From contig JAZKBN010000078.1 of assembly GCA_040388605.1 (NCBI GenBank), positions 1 through 31,121 of the forward strand: a stretch of 31,121 bases of DNA. Direction: 5' to 3'. Shown here in pieces: positions 7,920-16,017 of this stretch. Made by a program: the position numbers and the translations under genes. A model generated the notes under the pieces. The model had not been told where the DNA came from. It saw nothing but the letters and a program-made list of their open reading frames with translations, and did no database searches. The DNA comes from JAZKBN01 sp040388605. Its GTDB lineage: Bacteria > Bacteroidota > Bacteroidia > Cytophagales > Flexibacteraceae. Within the stretch, counting starts at the first letter, position 1. Each line of letters begins with the position of its first letter.

Positions 7920-9231
7920 ACTCTTCAGAAAGCCCGCTCTGCTGTTAATGCTGCTCCCGCTTTCCATTTTTTCGGGTCCTGCGTTTGCGCAGGGTACAAT
8001 TGGAAATATTCCTTTATCGCGTTTCGGTTTAGGTTTACAGGTTCCCGAGGGAAATATAAGAACCAGGGGTATGGGCGGCGCAGGCGCTGCAATGCCCTCT
8101 TTCGATTTTGTAAACCAAAGCAACCCTGCCCTCATTGCCTTTAACCGAACCACCAATATGGATCTCGGTATAGATATGACCCGGCATTGGATGACCGATA
8201 CCTCTCTCGGGAAAGCTTTAACCGGCGGAGGCTGGCCGGCATTTGTTTCATTTACCTTCCCTGTTTCGAAAAAGCTGGTAATGAACGCCTCTATTAAGCC
8301 ATACTCTTTCACCTATTACAGCGTTTATACCGACAGCTATATTGCCGATGCAAACGGCAACAATACCGGCACCATATACAGGCAAACGGTTAGCGCCAAC
8401 GGTTCAATAAGCCGTGCAAGCGTATCTGCGGGCTATACGGTAACCCCCACTTTCCTGCTTGGCCTGCAAACTTCTTACCTGTATGGCTCACTTGATAATT
8501 ATAACAGCTTTTACCCGGGCTACAGCTACAACGAGCTTACTCGTTCGCAGTCTAAAATTAATACCAACGAGCTGCTGTTTAAACCCGGTGCATTCATGCG
8601 CATCTGGAACGATACTGCAACAAACACAGCTGCCGGCCTTTCGGTAAGCTATGAATTTGCAACAGGCCTTAATTCTTTGCGAAACCAAACCATTGATCAC
8701 CTGAACCCGAATACAGGAGCGCTTATAAACGTTACCGATACACTTTCATCAGATGAACGCGGTAAAATTGTAATACCCGGCACATTTAATATTGCACTCA
8801 GCCTGCAACGCAGCCTGAAATGGGGCATTGGTCTTGATTTCAGCATGACCCAAAGCTCAAAATTCCGCAGCTTCGGCGAAAGCCAGGGTATGAAAGACTC
8901 TTACAGCCTTTCATTCGGGGGTGAATATCTTCCGAATTATTCTTCACCAAGCCTGTATAAGCGCATTACATACCGTGGGGGATTAAACTTCAGCCAAACG
9001 CCTTATACAGCCAACGGTAACCAGGTTTCAGATATGAGCGTGTCGGTTGGCGGCTCAGTTCCCATAACAAGGCAGGAAAGCAAGTTTACAAGGCCTTTTG
9101 TAAATTTTGCCCTTTCTTTCGGTAAAATGGGACGCATAAGCAGCAATACCCTCCAGGATAACTATATTAAGTTCAGCATTGGAGCCACCATGAATGATTT
9201 AATGTGGTTCAACAGGTATCGGGTAGACTAA
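7912..9231 (+). CDS. Outer-membrane beta-barrel protein, FadL/OmpP1-like
   Basis: 439 residues. The ATG at 7912 overlaps the coaX stop codon; an in-frame TTG lies 9 nt upstream. A signal peptide is present (LLLMLLPLSIFSGPAFAQG, cleavage after AFA or AQ near 27). The mature N-terminus carries RGMGGAGAAMPSFDFVNQSNPA, the start typical of FadL/OmpP1-type and related Bacteroidota barrels. The rest alternates polar and aromatic residues in strand-length blocks, ending in a C-terminal strand (DLMWFNRYRVD). It is probably a channel or assembly factor in the outer membrane; no substrate can be assigned. A strong terminator follows at 9320. Confidence 0.82.
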   Translation: MYKLFRKPALLLMLLPLSIFSGPAFAQGTIGNIPLSRFGLGLQVPEGNIRTRGMGGAGAAMPSFDFVNQSNPALIAFNRTTNMDLGIDMTRHWMTDTSLGKALTGGGWPAFVSFTFPVSKKLVMNASIKPYSFTYYSVYTDSYIADANGNNTGTIYRQTVSANGSISRASVSAGYTVTPTFLLGLQTSYLYGSLDNYNSFYPGYSYNELTRSQSKINTNELLFKPGAFMRIWNDTATNTAAGLSVSYEFATGLNSLRNQTIDHLNPNTGALINVTDTLSSDERGKIVIPGTFNIALSLQRSLKWGIGLDFSMTQSSKFRSFGESQGMKDSYSLSFGGEYLPNYSSPSLYKRITYRGGLNFSQTPYTANGNQVSDMSVSVGGSVPITRQESKFTRPFVNFALSFGKMGRISSNTLQDNYIKFSIGATMNDLMWFNRYRVD

Positions 9232-9319
9232 TATTTGCCCTAACATTTTCTAAGGCATAATAAATAAGGGTTAAGCCTAAGAACAATAATTACCGGCATT
9301 CATTTTAAAACTATACAAC

Positions 9320-9350
9320 GGCAGGTACATAATACGGTACCTGCCTTTTC
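9320..9350 (+). terminator. Rho-independent terminator after the coaX-barrel unit
   Basis: GGCAGGTAC (9320-9328) pairs perfectly with GTACCTGCC (9337-9345), 8-nt loop, followed by TTTTCATTTTTTT. Confidence 0.85.
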
Positions 9351-9434
9351 ATTTTTTTGCGGGTTGTTATTAATTTACCTAAATAGCACGCAAACCTTTT
9401 AGCTCATTATTATTAAGGTAATTTGCACAACCTA

Positions 9435-11189
9435 ATGCCAACATCGAAAATTATTATTTACCAGCTCCTGGTCAGGCTTTTCGGAAACAGGAAAACAACT
9501 TACAAGCACAATGGTTCCGTTTCTGAAAACGGGGTTGGCAAGTTCGACGATATAAATGAAAAGGCCCTTTCTGAAATTAAGAAACTGGGCATAAGCCATA
9601 TTTGGTTTACAGGTGTGCCCGAACATGCCACGCTCAGCAACTTTACCGAGTTCGGTATACCGCTTGACCATCCGCAGGTTGTTAAAGGCATTGCAGGTTC
9701 ACCTTATGCCATAAAAGACTGGTATGATGTGAGCCCCGAGCTGGCAAACAATGTTACCAACCGAATGGCAGAGTTTGAAGCGCTGGTGAAAAGAACCAAA
9801 GAAAACGGTATGGGTGCAATTATTGATTTCATACCCAACCATACCGCCCGCCAATACTCATCTGATGCCAAGCCCGACGGGGTTATTGATTTAGGGGCAT
9901 CAGATAACCATTCACGAGCCTTTGACCCCAACAATAACTTTTATTACCTGCCGGGCGAAGCCTTTCAAACGCCTGAAGATCATGTTCCGGCCAAGCTCGC
10001 TAACCATACAGATACAGAATACCGCGAAGAGCCGGCACGTGTTACCGGTAACGATTGTTTCCGTTGCCAACCAAATATAAACGATTGGTATGAAACTGTT
10101 AAGCTCAATTACGGCATAGACTTCAGCAATCAAAGCAAACATTTCGACCCTATTCCGAATACCTGGAACAAAATGCTGCATATTCTGCGCTTTTGGGCCG
10201 ATAAAGGAGTTGCCGGTTTCCGTTGCGACATGGCTGAAATGGTTCCGGTTGAATTTTGGCAATGGGCCATTGCAAAAGTTAAAGAAAGCCACCCGGATAC
10301 CATATTCATTGCAGAAATTTATAACCCTGCCGTTTATCAAAACTACCTTGATTTAGGCGGCTTCGATTACCTCTACGATAAAGTAGGCCTCTACGACCAG
10401 GTTTTCAGCCTCACACGAGGAATCGGAAATGCAAACGGCGTTAGTGCCCTGCTCACCCAGCTTGGAACCCGTAACGATAAAATGCTGCGTTTCATGGAAA
10501 ACCATGATGAGGTACGCATTGCCAGCAGGTTGTTTGCAGGCTCACCATGGTCGGCCGTACCGGGAATGACCCTGAGCGCCACCTTAGGTAACGGCCCGCT
10601 GATGCTGTATTTCGGGCAGGAAGTAGGCGAACCGGCGTCGGGCAGCGAAGGCTTCAGCGGCGAAGACGGCAAAACCACCATTTTTGATTACTGGGGTGTA
10701 CCTGAGCACCAAAAGTGGATGAACAACGGCAAATTCGATGGAGCAGACCTGAGCAACGATATTTTACAGCTGCGTGGTTTTTACCATCGCCTGTGTAATA
10801 CGGTTGCTAAAAACCCTGCATTCAGCGAGGGTGATACTTACAGCCTGCAAAGCTGCAACACCGGCTGCTCCTGGGATTTTGACGACAGCAAGGTTTTCTG
10901 CTTCCTCCGCTTTACTAAGGAGCAGCGCTTCCTTGTTTTCGTGAATTTCGACAGGAACAGGCGCAATATGGAACCCCGCATAAAAATTCCGCGCGAAGCA
11001 TGGGATAAAATGGGCATAGATCCATCGCGTAATTATAAGCTTAAAGACTTGTTGCGTACCAACCAAACTTTCCGTTTCAACGGTACCGATACCCTGAACA
11101 TGTACAGCGTGGTTGCGGGTGCGCGCATAACTATTTCTCCTATTTCAGCCTATATATTCAGTCTCGAAGCTGAAGAGCAGGCTGCCTGA
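9435..11189 (+). CDS. GH13 alpha-amylase family glycosyl hydrolase
   Basis: 584 residues with no signal peptide, so a cytoplasmic enzyme acting on alpha-1,4-glucans or maltodextrins. The (beta/alpha)8 barrel motifs are all present: DFIPNHT near residue 138 (region I), GFRCDMAEM with nucleophile Asp265 (II), FIAEIYNP with acid/base Glu294 (III), and FMENHDEVR with Asp358 (IV). A C-terminal beta domain follows (about 460-584). I chose the ATG at 9435 (MPTSKIIIYQLLVR); an upstream TTG at 9423 is less likely. The exact activity (hydrolase or transferase) cannot be read from the motifs. A GT4 and a GH57 gene lie 3.5 kb downstream, which fits a role in intracellular glycogen-like polymer turnover. 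Confidence 0.9.
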   Translation: MPTSKIIIYQLLVRLFGNRKTTYKHNGSVSENGVGKFDDINEKALSEIKKLGISHIWFTGVPEHATLSNFTEFGIPLDHPQVVKGIAGSPYAIKDWYDVSPELANNVTNRMAEFEALVKRTKENGMGAIIDFIPNHTARQYSSDAKPDGVIDLGASDNHSRAFDPNNNFYYLPGEAFQTPEDHVPAKLANHTDTEYREEPARVTGNDCFRCQPNINDWYETVKLNYGIDFSNQSKHFDPIPNTWNKMLHILRFWADKGVAGFRCDMAEMVPVEFWQWAIAKVKESHPDTIFIAEIYNPAVYQNYLDLGGFDYLYDKVGLYDQVFSLTRGIGNANGVSALLTQLGTRNDKMLRFMENHDEVRIASRLFAGSPWSAVPGMTLSATLGNGPLMLYFGQEVGEPASGSEGFSGEDGKTTIFDYWGVPEHQKWMNNGKFDGADLSNDILQLRGFYHRLCNTVAKNPAFSEGDTYSLQSCNTGCSWDFDDSKVFCFLRFTKEQRFLVFVNFDRNRRNMEPRIKIPREAWDKMGIDPSRNYKLKDLLRTNQTFRFNGTDTLNMYSVVAGARITISPISAYIFSLEAEEQAA

Positions 11190-11208
11190 TTCTTACTGTA
11201 TAATACAA

Positions 11209-11243
11209 CCGGCCTTGTTGAGCTTAGAATAAAGCAGGGCCGG
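11209..11243 (+). terminator. Hairpin after the GH13 gene, weak terminator candidate
   Basis: CCGGCCTTG (11209-11217) pairs with CAGGGCCGG (11235-11243), 9 bp with one G-U pair and a 17-nt loop. No T-run follows, so it may be only a partial stop or an RNA-stabilising end before the nuoL-like gene 27 nt further on. Confidence 0.4.
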
Positions 11244-11270
11244 GCAAACCTGATAATTTAACAACCTTAA

Positions 11271-13292
11271 ATGCTTAACAGCCAAGGTACTGAACTGCTT
11301 TGCCCGCTGCTGCTTCCCTTGGGCTGGGCATTTGTCTGGCTTTTATTTGGGCAAAGGCTTTGGGCCAACAAGGGTTTGGCGCTTGCCGGTACTGCCTTGG
11401 TGTATCTGCCTGCTTTCATTTGCATCGGCATAACCTTGTTCGGAGATCAAACTCCGTCAGCATACAGCTTTAATTGGCTTCAAATTGGTTCACTGAACCT
11501 CAGCATATCTTTTTTGGCCGATGAGGTGGCTGCGCTCATGCTGGCTGCCGCATTAACTGTATCTGTTCTGGTGCAGATGTATTCAATGGAATACATGCGC
11601 GGTCCTGAGAATTTCGGCAGGTATTATGCAGGCATTAACTTTTTTACCGCTGCCATGAGCGGGCTGGTTCTGTCGCAAAACCTTGTTTTTACATTTTGCT
11701 GCTGGGAGCTTATGGGCTTTTGCAGCTATGCGCTTATTGGTTTCCATTACCAAAAGCCCGATGCCGCTCCTGCTGCGCTTAAAGCGTTCATGCTTAACCG
11801 CATTGCAGATACAGGTTTTCTTATACTGCTCATGGTTTGCGGCGCCTTGCTGCATACTTTTAATTACGAAGGTATAAATTATAGCCTGGGAGAATTAACC
11901 CCGGGATTTAATGAAAACCCCTCAGATAAAGCCCTGTTAATTTTTGCAGGTTTTGGGCTTATTTGGGCAGCAGCGGGCAAATCGGCACAATTTCCCTTCC
12001 AGGTTTGGCTGCCTTCGGCTATGGCCGGACCCACACCTGTATCAGCACTTATTCATGCAGCCACTATGGTGGCGGCGGGTATTTTCCTGCTTATCAGGCT
12101 GAATTTTATTTTGCTTCCCCCGGTTGCTGATGTGCTGGCATGGCTTGCATCACTTACAGCTTTATCGGCTGCTATGTCGGCATGGGCACAAACAGATTTA
12201 AAAAAGGTTTTAGCATACAGCACCATTTCACAGCTTGGGTTAATGGCAGCAGCAATAGGCTGCGGCGCGCCCGAGGCTGCCCTGCTGCACCTGTTAACAC
12301 ATGCATTTTTTAAAGCCGGCCTGTTCCTGTGCGCTGCAAACGTAATTAATGCCTTGCATACCCGTTTACCGTATGAGCAGGCGCAGGATATGCGCCTGAT
12401 GGGTGGCATTGCCAAAAAAATGCCGATTACTGCGGTTTGCTTCGGCATTTGCGCGGCAGCATTGGCAGGATTGCCCTTAAGCTCCGGCTTCTTAAGCAAG
12501 GAGGCTGTTGTAGGGGCGGTTTATGATTCAGCATTGCAATCAGGGCAAACATCCGCTTACCTTCTTTTTACAGTGGTACTGCTCACAAGCGCTTTTACGG
12601 CAGCTTATTCATTACGCGCATTCAGGATGATATTTATTGGCAATTTCAGGGGAATCAAAGTTCTGCCCGCTGAATTAATCACCAGTGAGGGCGCAGCATC
12701 AGGGAATATAAATATTTCATTATTCCAATCTTTAAAAGACCCGGGGCTGCTTATGCGCATTCCTGTGCTTGTTTTGGCTTTCTGCTCCCTGTATGCAATA
12801 TTTTCAGTCAATCCAATCCACCTTTCGCCCTTATTTTCTGCCTTTGGCAAAATAAAGTTTGGCAGTTATCAACTCATTGTATTTACTTTGTCCATGATTG
12901 TAATAGGGTTCGGCACCGCCTGCCGCAACCTTAGCTATCTTTCATCAACTGCTTCCGGAGTTTTTGGGAAACTGATGCAAAGCCATTTTGGTTGGGATGA
13001 TATATGGAGAAAATGGTTTTCGCCGGCCGTTATTCATTTATCCCGCTTTTTTGCCTTTGCCGCCGACAGCAGGGTTAATGCCCTGCCCGATGGTGTTTCA
13101 AAAGTTACTGTTGTTTTAGCCCATTTCAGTTCTGCCCTCGACAGGTTTATTGTCGACGGCATGGTGAAGGCATCGGGCTTTACTGCAGGCGCTTTTGGCA
13201 GGTTTGCCGGAACATATCAGGGCTTCAGTGCCCGAGAGTTCATTTCTGCCGCTGCTGCCGGCTTGCTGCTGCTGCTGTGGTTCATTTTATAG
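11271..13292 (+). CDS. nuoL: NADH-quinone oxidoreductase subunit L-type protein (solitary)
   Basis: 673 residues and about 16 membrane segments: an antiporter-like proton-pumping subunit of complex I. The conserved charged residues are present: Glu146 in CCWELMGFCSY, Lys237 in AAGKSAQFPFQVWLP, His262 in ALIHAATMVAAGIF, Lys348 in LLTHAFFKAGLF and Lys410 in SGFLSKE. The C-terminal part (DRFIVDGMVKASG ... GRFAGTYQGFSAREF) matches the tail of NuoL, which distinguishes it from NuoM/NuoN and from the shorter DabB/MrpA-type relatives. Unusually, no nuoK or nuoM gene flanks it: a GH13 gene precedes and a DegT aminotransferase follows 16 nt later. It may be a relocated subunit of the main complex, a second copy, or part of another NuoL-dependent transporter. 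Family assignment is firm; role is open. Confidence 0.87.
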   Translation: MLNSQGTELLCPLLLPLGWAFVWLLFGQRLWANKGLALAGTALVYLPAFICIGITLFGDQTPSAYSFNWLQIGSLNLSISFLADEVAALMLAAALTVSVLVQMYSMEYMRGPENFGRYYAGINFFTAAMSGLVLSQNLVFTFCCWELMGFCSYALIGFHYQKPDAAPAALKAFMLNRIADTGFLILLMVCGALLHTFNYEGINYSLGELTPGFNENPSDKALLIFAGFGLIWAAAGKSAQFPFQVWLPSAMAGPTPVSALIHAATMVAAGIFLLIRLNFILLPPVADVLAWLASLTALSAAMSAWAQTDLKKVLAYSTISQLGLMAAAIGCGAPEAALLHLLTHAFFKAGLFLCAANVINALHTRLPYEQAQDMRLMGGIAKKMPITAVCFGICAAALAGLPLSSGFLSKEAVVGAVYDSALQSGQTSAYLLFTVVLLTSAFTAAYSLRAFRMIFIGNFRGIKVLPAELITSEGAASGNINISLFQSLKDPGLLMRIPVLVLAFCSLYAIFSVNPIHLSPLFSAFGKIKFGSYQLIVFTLSMIVIGFGTACRNLSYLSSTASGVFGKLMQSHFGWDDIWRKWFSPAVIHLSRFFAFAADSRVNALPDGVSKVTVVLAHFSSALDRFIVDGMVKASGFTAGAFGRFAGTYQGFSAREFISAAAAGLLLLLWFIL

Positions 13293-13308
13293 CTATTATA
13301 TTATAAGC

Positions 13309-14448
13309 ATGTCCGTTCCCGTTCCATTCCTGTCTTTTCAAAGGCAGAACAGTGTGCTGCGCACTGAAATACTGAATGCCATAGCATCAGTCCACGACAG
13401 CAATAATCTCATATTAGGTGACCAGGTTGCCGCTTTCGAACAGGAATACGCAGCCTTCTTAGGCGTTCCGTACTGTATAGGTGTTGCCAACGGCCTTGAG
13501 GCCATGGTACTCAGCCTGAAAGCGCTCGGCATTGGTAACCGAATAGGTCCGCGTAAGGAAGAGGTTATAGTACCTGCAAATACCTATATAGCCACATGGC
13601 TTGCGGTAACTCAGGCAGGCGCAATACCGGTACCGGTAGAGCCCGATATGTATAACTACAACCTGCATCCTGCCCGCCTCGAGGAGAAAATAACGCAGTA
13701 CACCCGCGCAATTCTCCCCGTTCACCTCTTCGGCCAGCCTGCCGATATGGACCCCATAAACTACCTTGCCGGCCGTTATGGCCTCTTCGTGGTTGAAGAC
13801 AATGCGCACTCCCACGGGGCTGTGTATAAGGGCAAGGTATGCGGTACTATGAGCGCTGCAGGTGCCCACAGCTTTTACCCTACAAAGGTACTGGGAGCTT
13901 TAGGTGATGCCGGCGCCATTACCACCACCAACGAAACCATGGCCGAAACCCTGCGTGCCATGCGTAACTACGGCAGCACACGCAAAAACTACCACGAGAA
14001 CCTGGGCTTTAACTCCCGTCTCGATGAGGTACAGGCTGCGGTTCTCAGGGTTAAGCTGCGCCACCTGCCTGTAGCGCAGGCAGAGCGACGAAACATTGCA
14101 GAAACTTACCTCTCTGAACTGGCCGGTGTGGGAGATTTAAGCCTGCCGCGTCCGCAGGGCGAGAACAGGCATGCCTGGCACCTGTTTGTAATTCGTACAG
14201 CCAGCCGCGATGCTTTGGCCGAGTTTTTGCGTGCCGAAGGCATTGAAACAATGGTGCATTACCCCGTTCCGCCGCACAGGCAGAATGCTTATAAGAACCT
14301 GAATTTCAAAGACGACAGCTTCCCGCTTACCAATCTGATGGCAAGAACAATGCTTACCCTGCCCTTGTTCCCCGGTATGAGGCCCGATGAAATTAAATCT
14401 GTTACTGATGCAGTGAAAAAATTCTTCACCCGCTCCTTTATTGGTTAG
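13309..14448 (+). CDS. DegT/DnrJ/EryC1/StrS-family sugar aminotransferase
   Basis: 379 residues, PLP-dependent aspartate-aminotransferase fold type I. The family normally transfers an amino group from glutamate to a keto nucleotide sugar for O-antigen, capsule or glycan synthesis. Visible: GDQVAAFEQEYAAFLG, the PLP phosphate region NGLEAM and PANTYIATWLAV, VVEDNAHSHGA with Asp164 contacting the pyridine nitrogen, and SFYPTKVLGALGDAGAI with Schiff-base Lys193. The usual EDAAQ is EDNAH here. It resembles the FdtB-like 3-keto-6-deoxyhexose transaminases, but the product cannot be fixed. I chose the ATG at 13309, 16 nt after nuoL; an upstream in-frame start would read into the nuoL end. No other sugar-nucleotide genes are nearby, so its pathway partners lie elsewhere. 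Confidence 0.9.
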   Translation: MSVPVPFLSFQRQNSVLRTEILNAIASVHDSNNLILGDQVAAFEQEYAAFLGVPYCIGVANGLEAMVLSLKALGIGNRIGPRKEEVIVPANTYIATWLAVTQAGAIPVPVEPDMYNYNLHPARLEEKITQYTRAILPVHLFGQPADMDPINYLAGRYGLFVVEDNAHSHGAVYKGKVCGTMSAAGAHSFYPTKVLGALGDAGAITTTNETMAETLRAMRNYGSTRKNYHENLGFNSRLDEVQAAVLRVKLRHLPVAQAERRNIAETYLSELAGVGDLSLPRPQGENRHAWHLFVIRTASRDALAEFLRAEGIETMVHYPVPPHRQNAYKNLNFKDDSFPLTNLMARTMLTLPLFPGMRPDEIKSVTDAVKKFFTRSFIG

Positions 14449-14487
14449 GAAATACGACGCCAAACCTTACATTTACGCTTTAAGTAG

Positions 14488-14515
14488 GGCAGATAGATAA
14501 TTTTATCTGCCTTTT
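14488..14515 (+). terminator. Terminator after the DegT gene
   Basis: GGCAGATA (14488-14495) pairs with TATCTGCC (14504-14511), 8-nt loop, then TTTT. Confidence 0.7.
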
Positions 14516-14567
14516 ATGAAAGAAAAGGGCAGTATTTTAAAAAAAGCAGAATAATTATGGGTTTTCA

Positions 14568-14601
14568 TTGCGTAATTTTCAATGTTCTTTCCATATCTTT
14601 G
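14568..14601 (+). promoter_or_regulatory. Bacteroidota-type promoter of the GT4-GH57 unit
   Basis: TTG at 14568-14570, 23-nt spacer, then TATCTTTG at 14594-14601, an exact TAnnTTTG -7 box. Expected start of transcription is near 14607, about 48 nt before the GT4 start codon. Confidence 0.65.
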
Positions 14602-14654
14602 CAATTATTATCACTATCCACTGTTCTCGAACATAAATTCATCTGCAAAGCAAA

Positions 14655-15956
14655 GTGGCGGAAAAAAAGTTAAAAGTTCTGATGTTAGGCTGGGAATTTC
14701 CCCCCATCCTCGCCGGCGGTCTGGGTACCGCCTGCTATGGTCTTTGTAAGGCGCTGAGCGCCTATGCTGATATAACTTTGATTGTACCCCGATCTGAGGA
14801 AAAGCAAAAGCTTGAAGACACCAATGTCAAAATTCTGGGCCTGAATTACACAGGTCTTGATGAAGAACTGCCATACGAAACACCACGTGTTCCGTATGAA
14901 ACTTTTACCGAAGTCACTTATGTAGACAACCCGGATATTCACCCTTACCCCTTGGGCATTGCTTATACCAAAATTGAGTATAAGGAAACCAGCACAGCGG
15001 AAGACGTAAGGAACATGTACAGCACCAATGAGCCCTATGGTCCGAATATTATGACCAAGGTGGCCTTATATGCCGATGTTGTAACGCAGATTGCCCTAAC
15101 TAAAGATTTCGATGTTATTCATGCACACGACTGGATAACTTACCCTGCCGCGGTAAAAATTAAAGAAGCCACCGGCAAACCCCTTTGCCTCCACATTCAC
15201 AGCCTTGAAACCGACCGTATTGGCGAAAAAGCCAAATACTACGATAACATGGTTTATGAAATTGAGAAAAAGGGAATGCAGGCTGCCGACAGGCTTATAC
15301 CTGTAAGCTTTTTCACCCGCGACTGCGCAGTTAAGCATTACGATATAGACCCTGCCAAGTTCTACCCGGTTTATAATGCCATTGATCAGGCCCCTGTTTT
15401 CCGCCTGCCGCGTGAGCTTGATGAGAAAATAGTTTTGTTCCTTGGCCGCATCACTTTCCAGAAAGGCCCGGAATTTATGGCTGAAACCGCTTTCAAAGTG
15501 GTTCAGAAATACCCGAACGTTAAATTCTTTGTGGCCGGTGTGGGCGATATGCTGCAGCAGCTTAAAGACCTTACCCGTTCACAGGGCATTTTCGATAAAT
15601 TTATATTTGCAGGCTTCCTGAGCAAACCCAAGGTTCAGCAAATATTGGCCCAGGCCGATGTTTACTTTATGCCCAGCGTTTCTGAGCCATTCGGCCTTTC
15701 TGCCCTTGAAGCTGCCCAGTTCGGCATACCTGCTGTGCTCAGCACACAAAGCGGTGTGGCAGAGGTAATGGACCATGCCCTGAAAGCAGATTATTGGGAT
15801 ACCGACAAATTCGCAAATTACATTTACGCTTTGCTGAATTATGAAGGTATTCGTACCGATATGACCAAAAATACAAAGGTCGAAATTGATGCAATGAGCT
15901 GGGACGACAGCGCCCGCGACGTATATGAAGTATACGAAACCCTGTTTGCTTCCTGA
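14655..15956 (+). CDS. GT4-type glycosyltransferase, probable glycogen synthase
   Basis: 433 residues with two Rossmann-like domains (GT-B fold). The N-terminal loop GWEFPPILAGGLGTACYGL resembles the KxGGL loop of glycogen/starch synthases, HAHDWITYPAA follows near 155, and the C-terminal nucleotide-sugar site reads FLGRITFQKGPEF and SEPFGLSALEAAQFGIP (the E-x7-E motif). It probably adds glucose from a nucleotide sugar to an alpha-glucan. The start is GTG at 14655: the next ATG would remove the first beta strand (KKLKVLML). The GH57 amylase gene follows after 61 nt; this pairing is familiar from Bacteroidota glycogen loci. The family is certain; the glycogen role is inferred. Confidence 0.85.
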   Translation: MAEKKLKVLMLGWEFPPILAGGLGTACYGLCKALSAYADITLIVPRSEEKQKLEDTNVKILGLNYTGLDEELPYETPRVPYETFTEVTYVDNPDIHPYPLGIAYTKIEYKETSTAEDVRNMYSTNEPYGPNIMTKVALYADVVTQIALTKDFDVIHAHDWITYPAAVKIKEATGKPLCLHIHSLETDRIGEKAKYYDNMVYEIEKKGMQAADRLIPVSFFTRDCAVKHYDIDPAKFYPVYNAIDQAPVFRLPRELDEKIVLFLGRITFQKGPEFMAETAFKVVQKYPNVKFFVAGVGDMLQQLKDLTRSQGIFDKFIFAGFLSKPKVQQILAQADVYFMPSVSEPFGLSALEAAQFGIPAVLSTQSGVAEVMDHALKADYWDTDKFANYIYALLNYEGIRTDMTKNTKVEIDAMSWDDSARDVYEVYETLFAS

Positions 15957-16017
15957 TAATCTGAAGCTGCCGGTACTTTAGAAATTCATCTGCTGATATT
16001 GCCAAAGAAAATTCATA

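Noticed and set aside
7212..8312. 366-codon open frame on the minus strand opposite coaX and the beta-barrel gene
   Set aside because: It is antisense to two well-supported genes, has a Cys- and Ala-rich composition typical of shadow translation, and resembles no family I know.
9418..9425. TAATTTG-like -7 box directly before the GH13 start
   Set aside because: It is one base short of TAnnTTTG and lacks a -33 element at proper distance, so I did not list it as a promoter.
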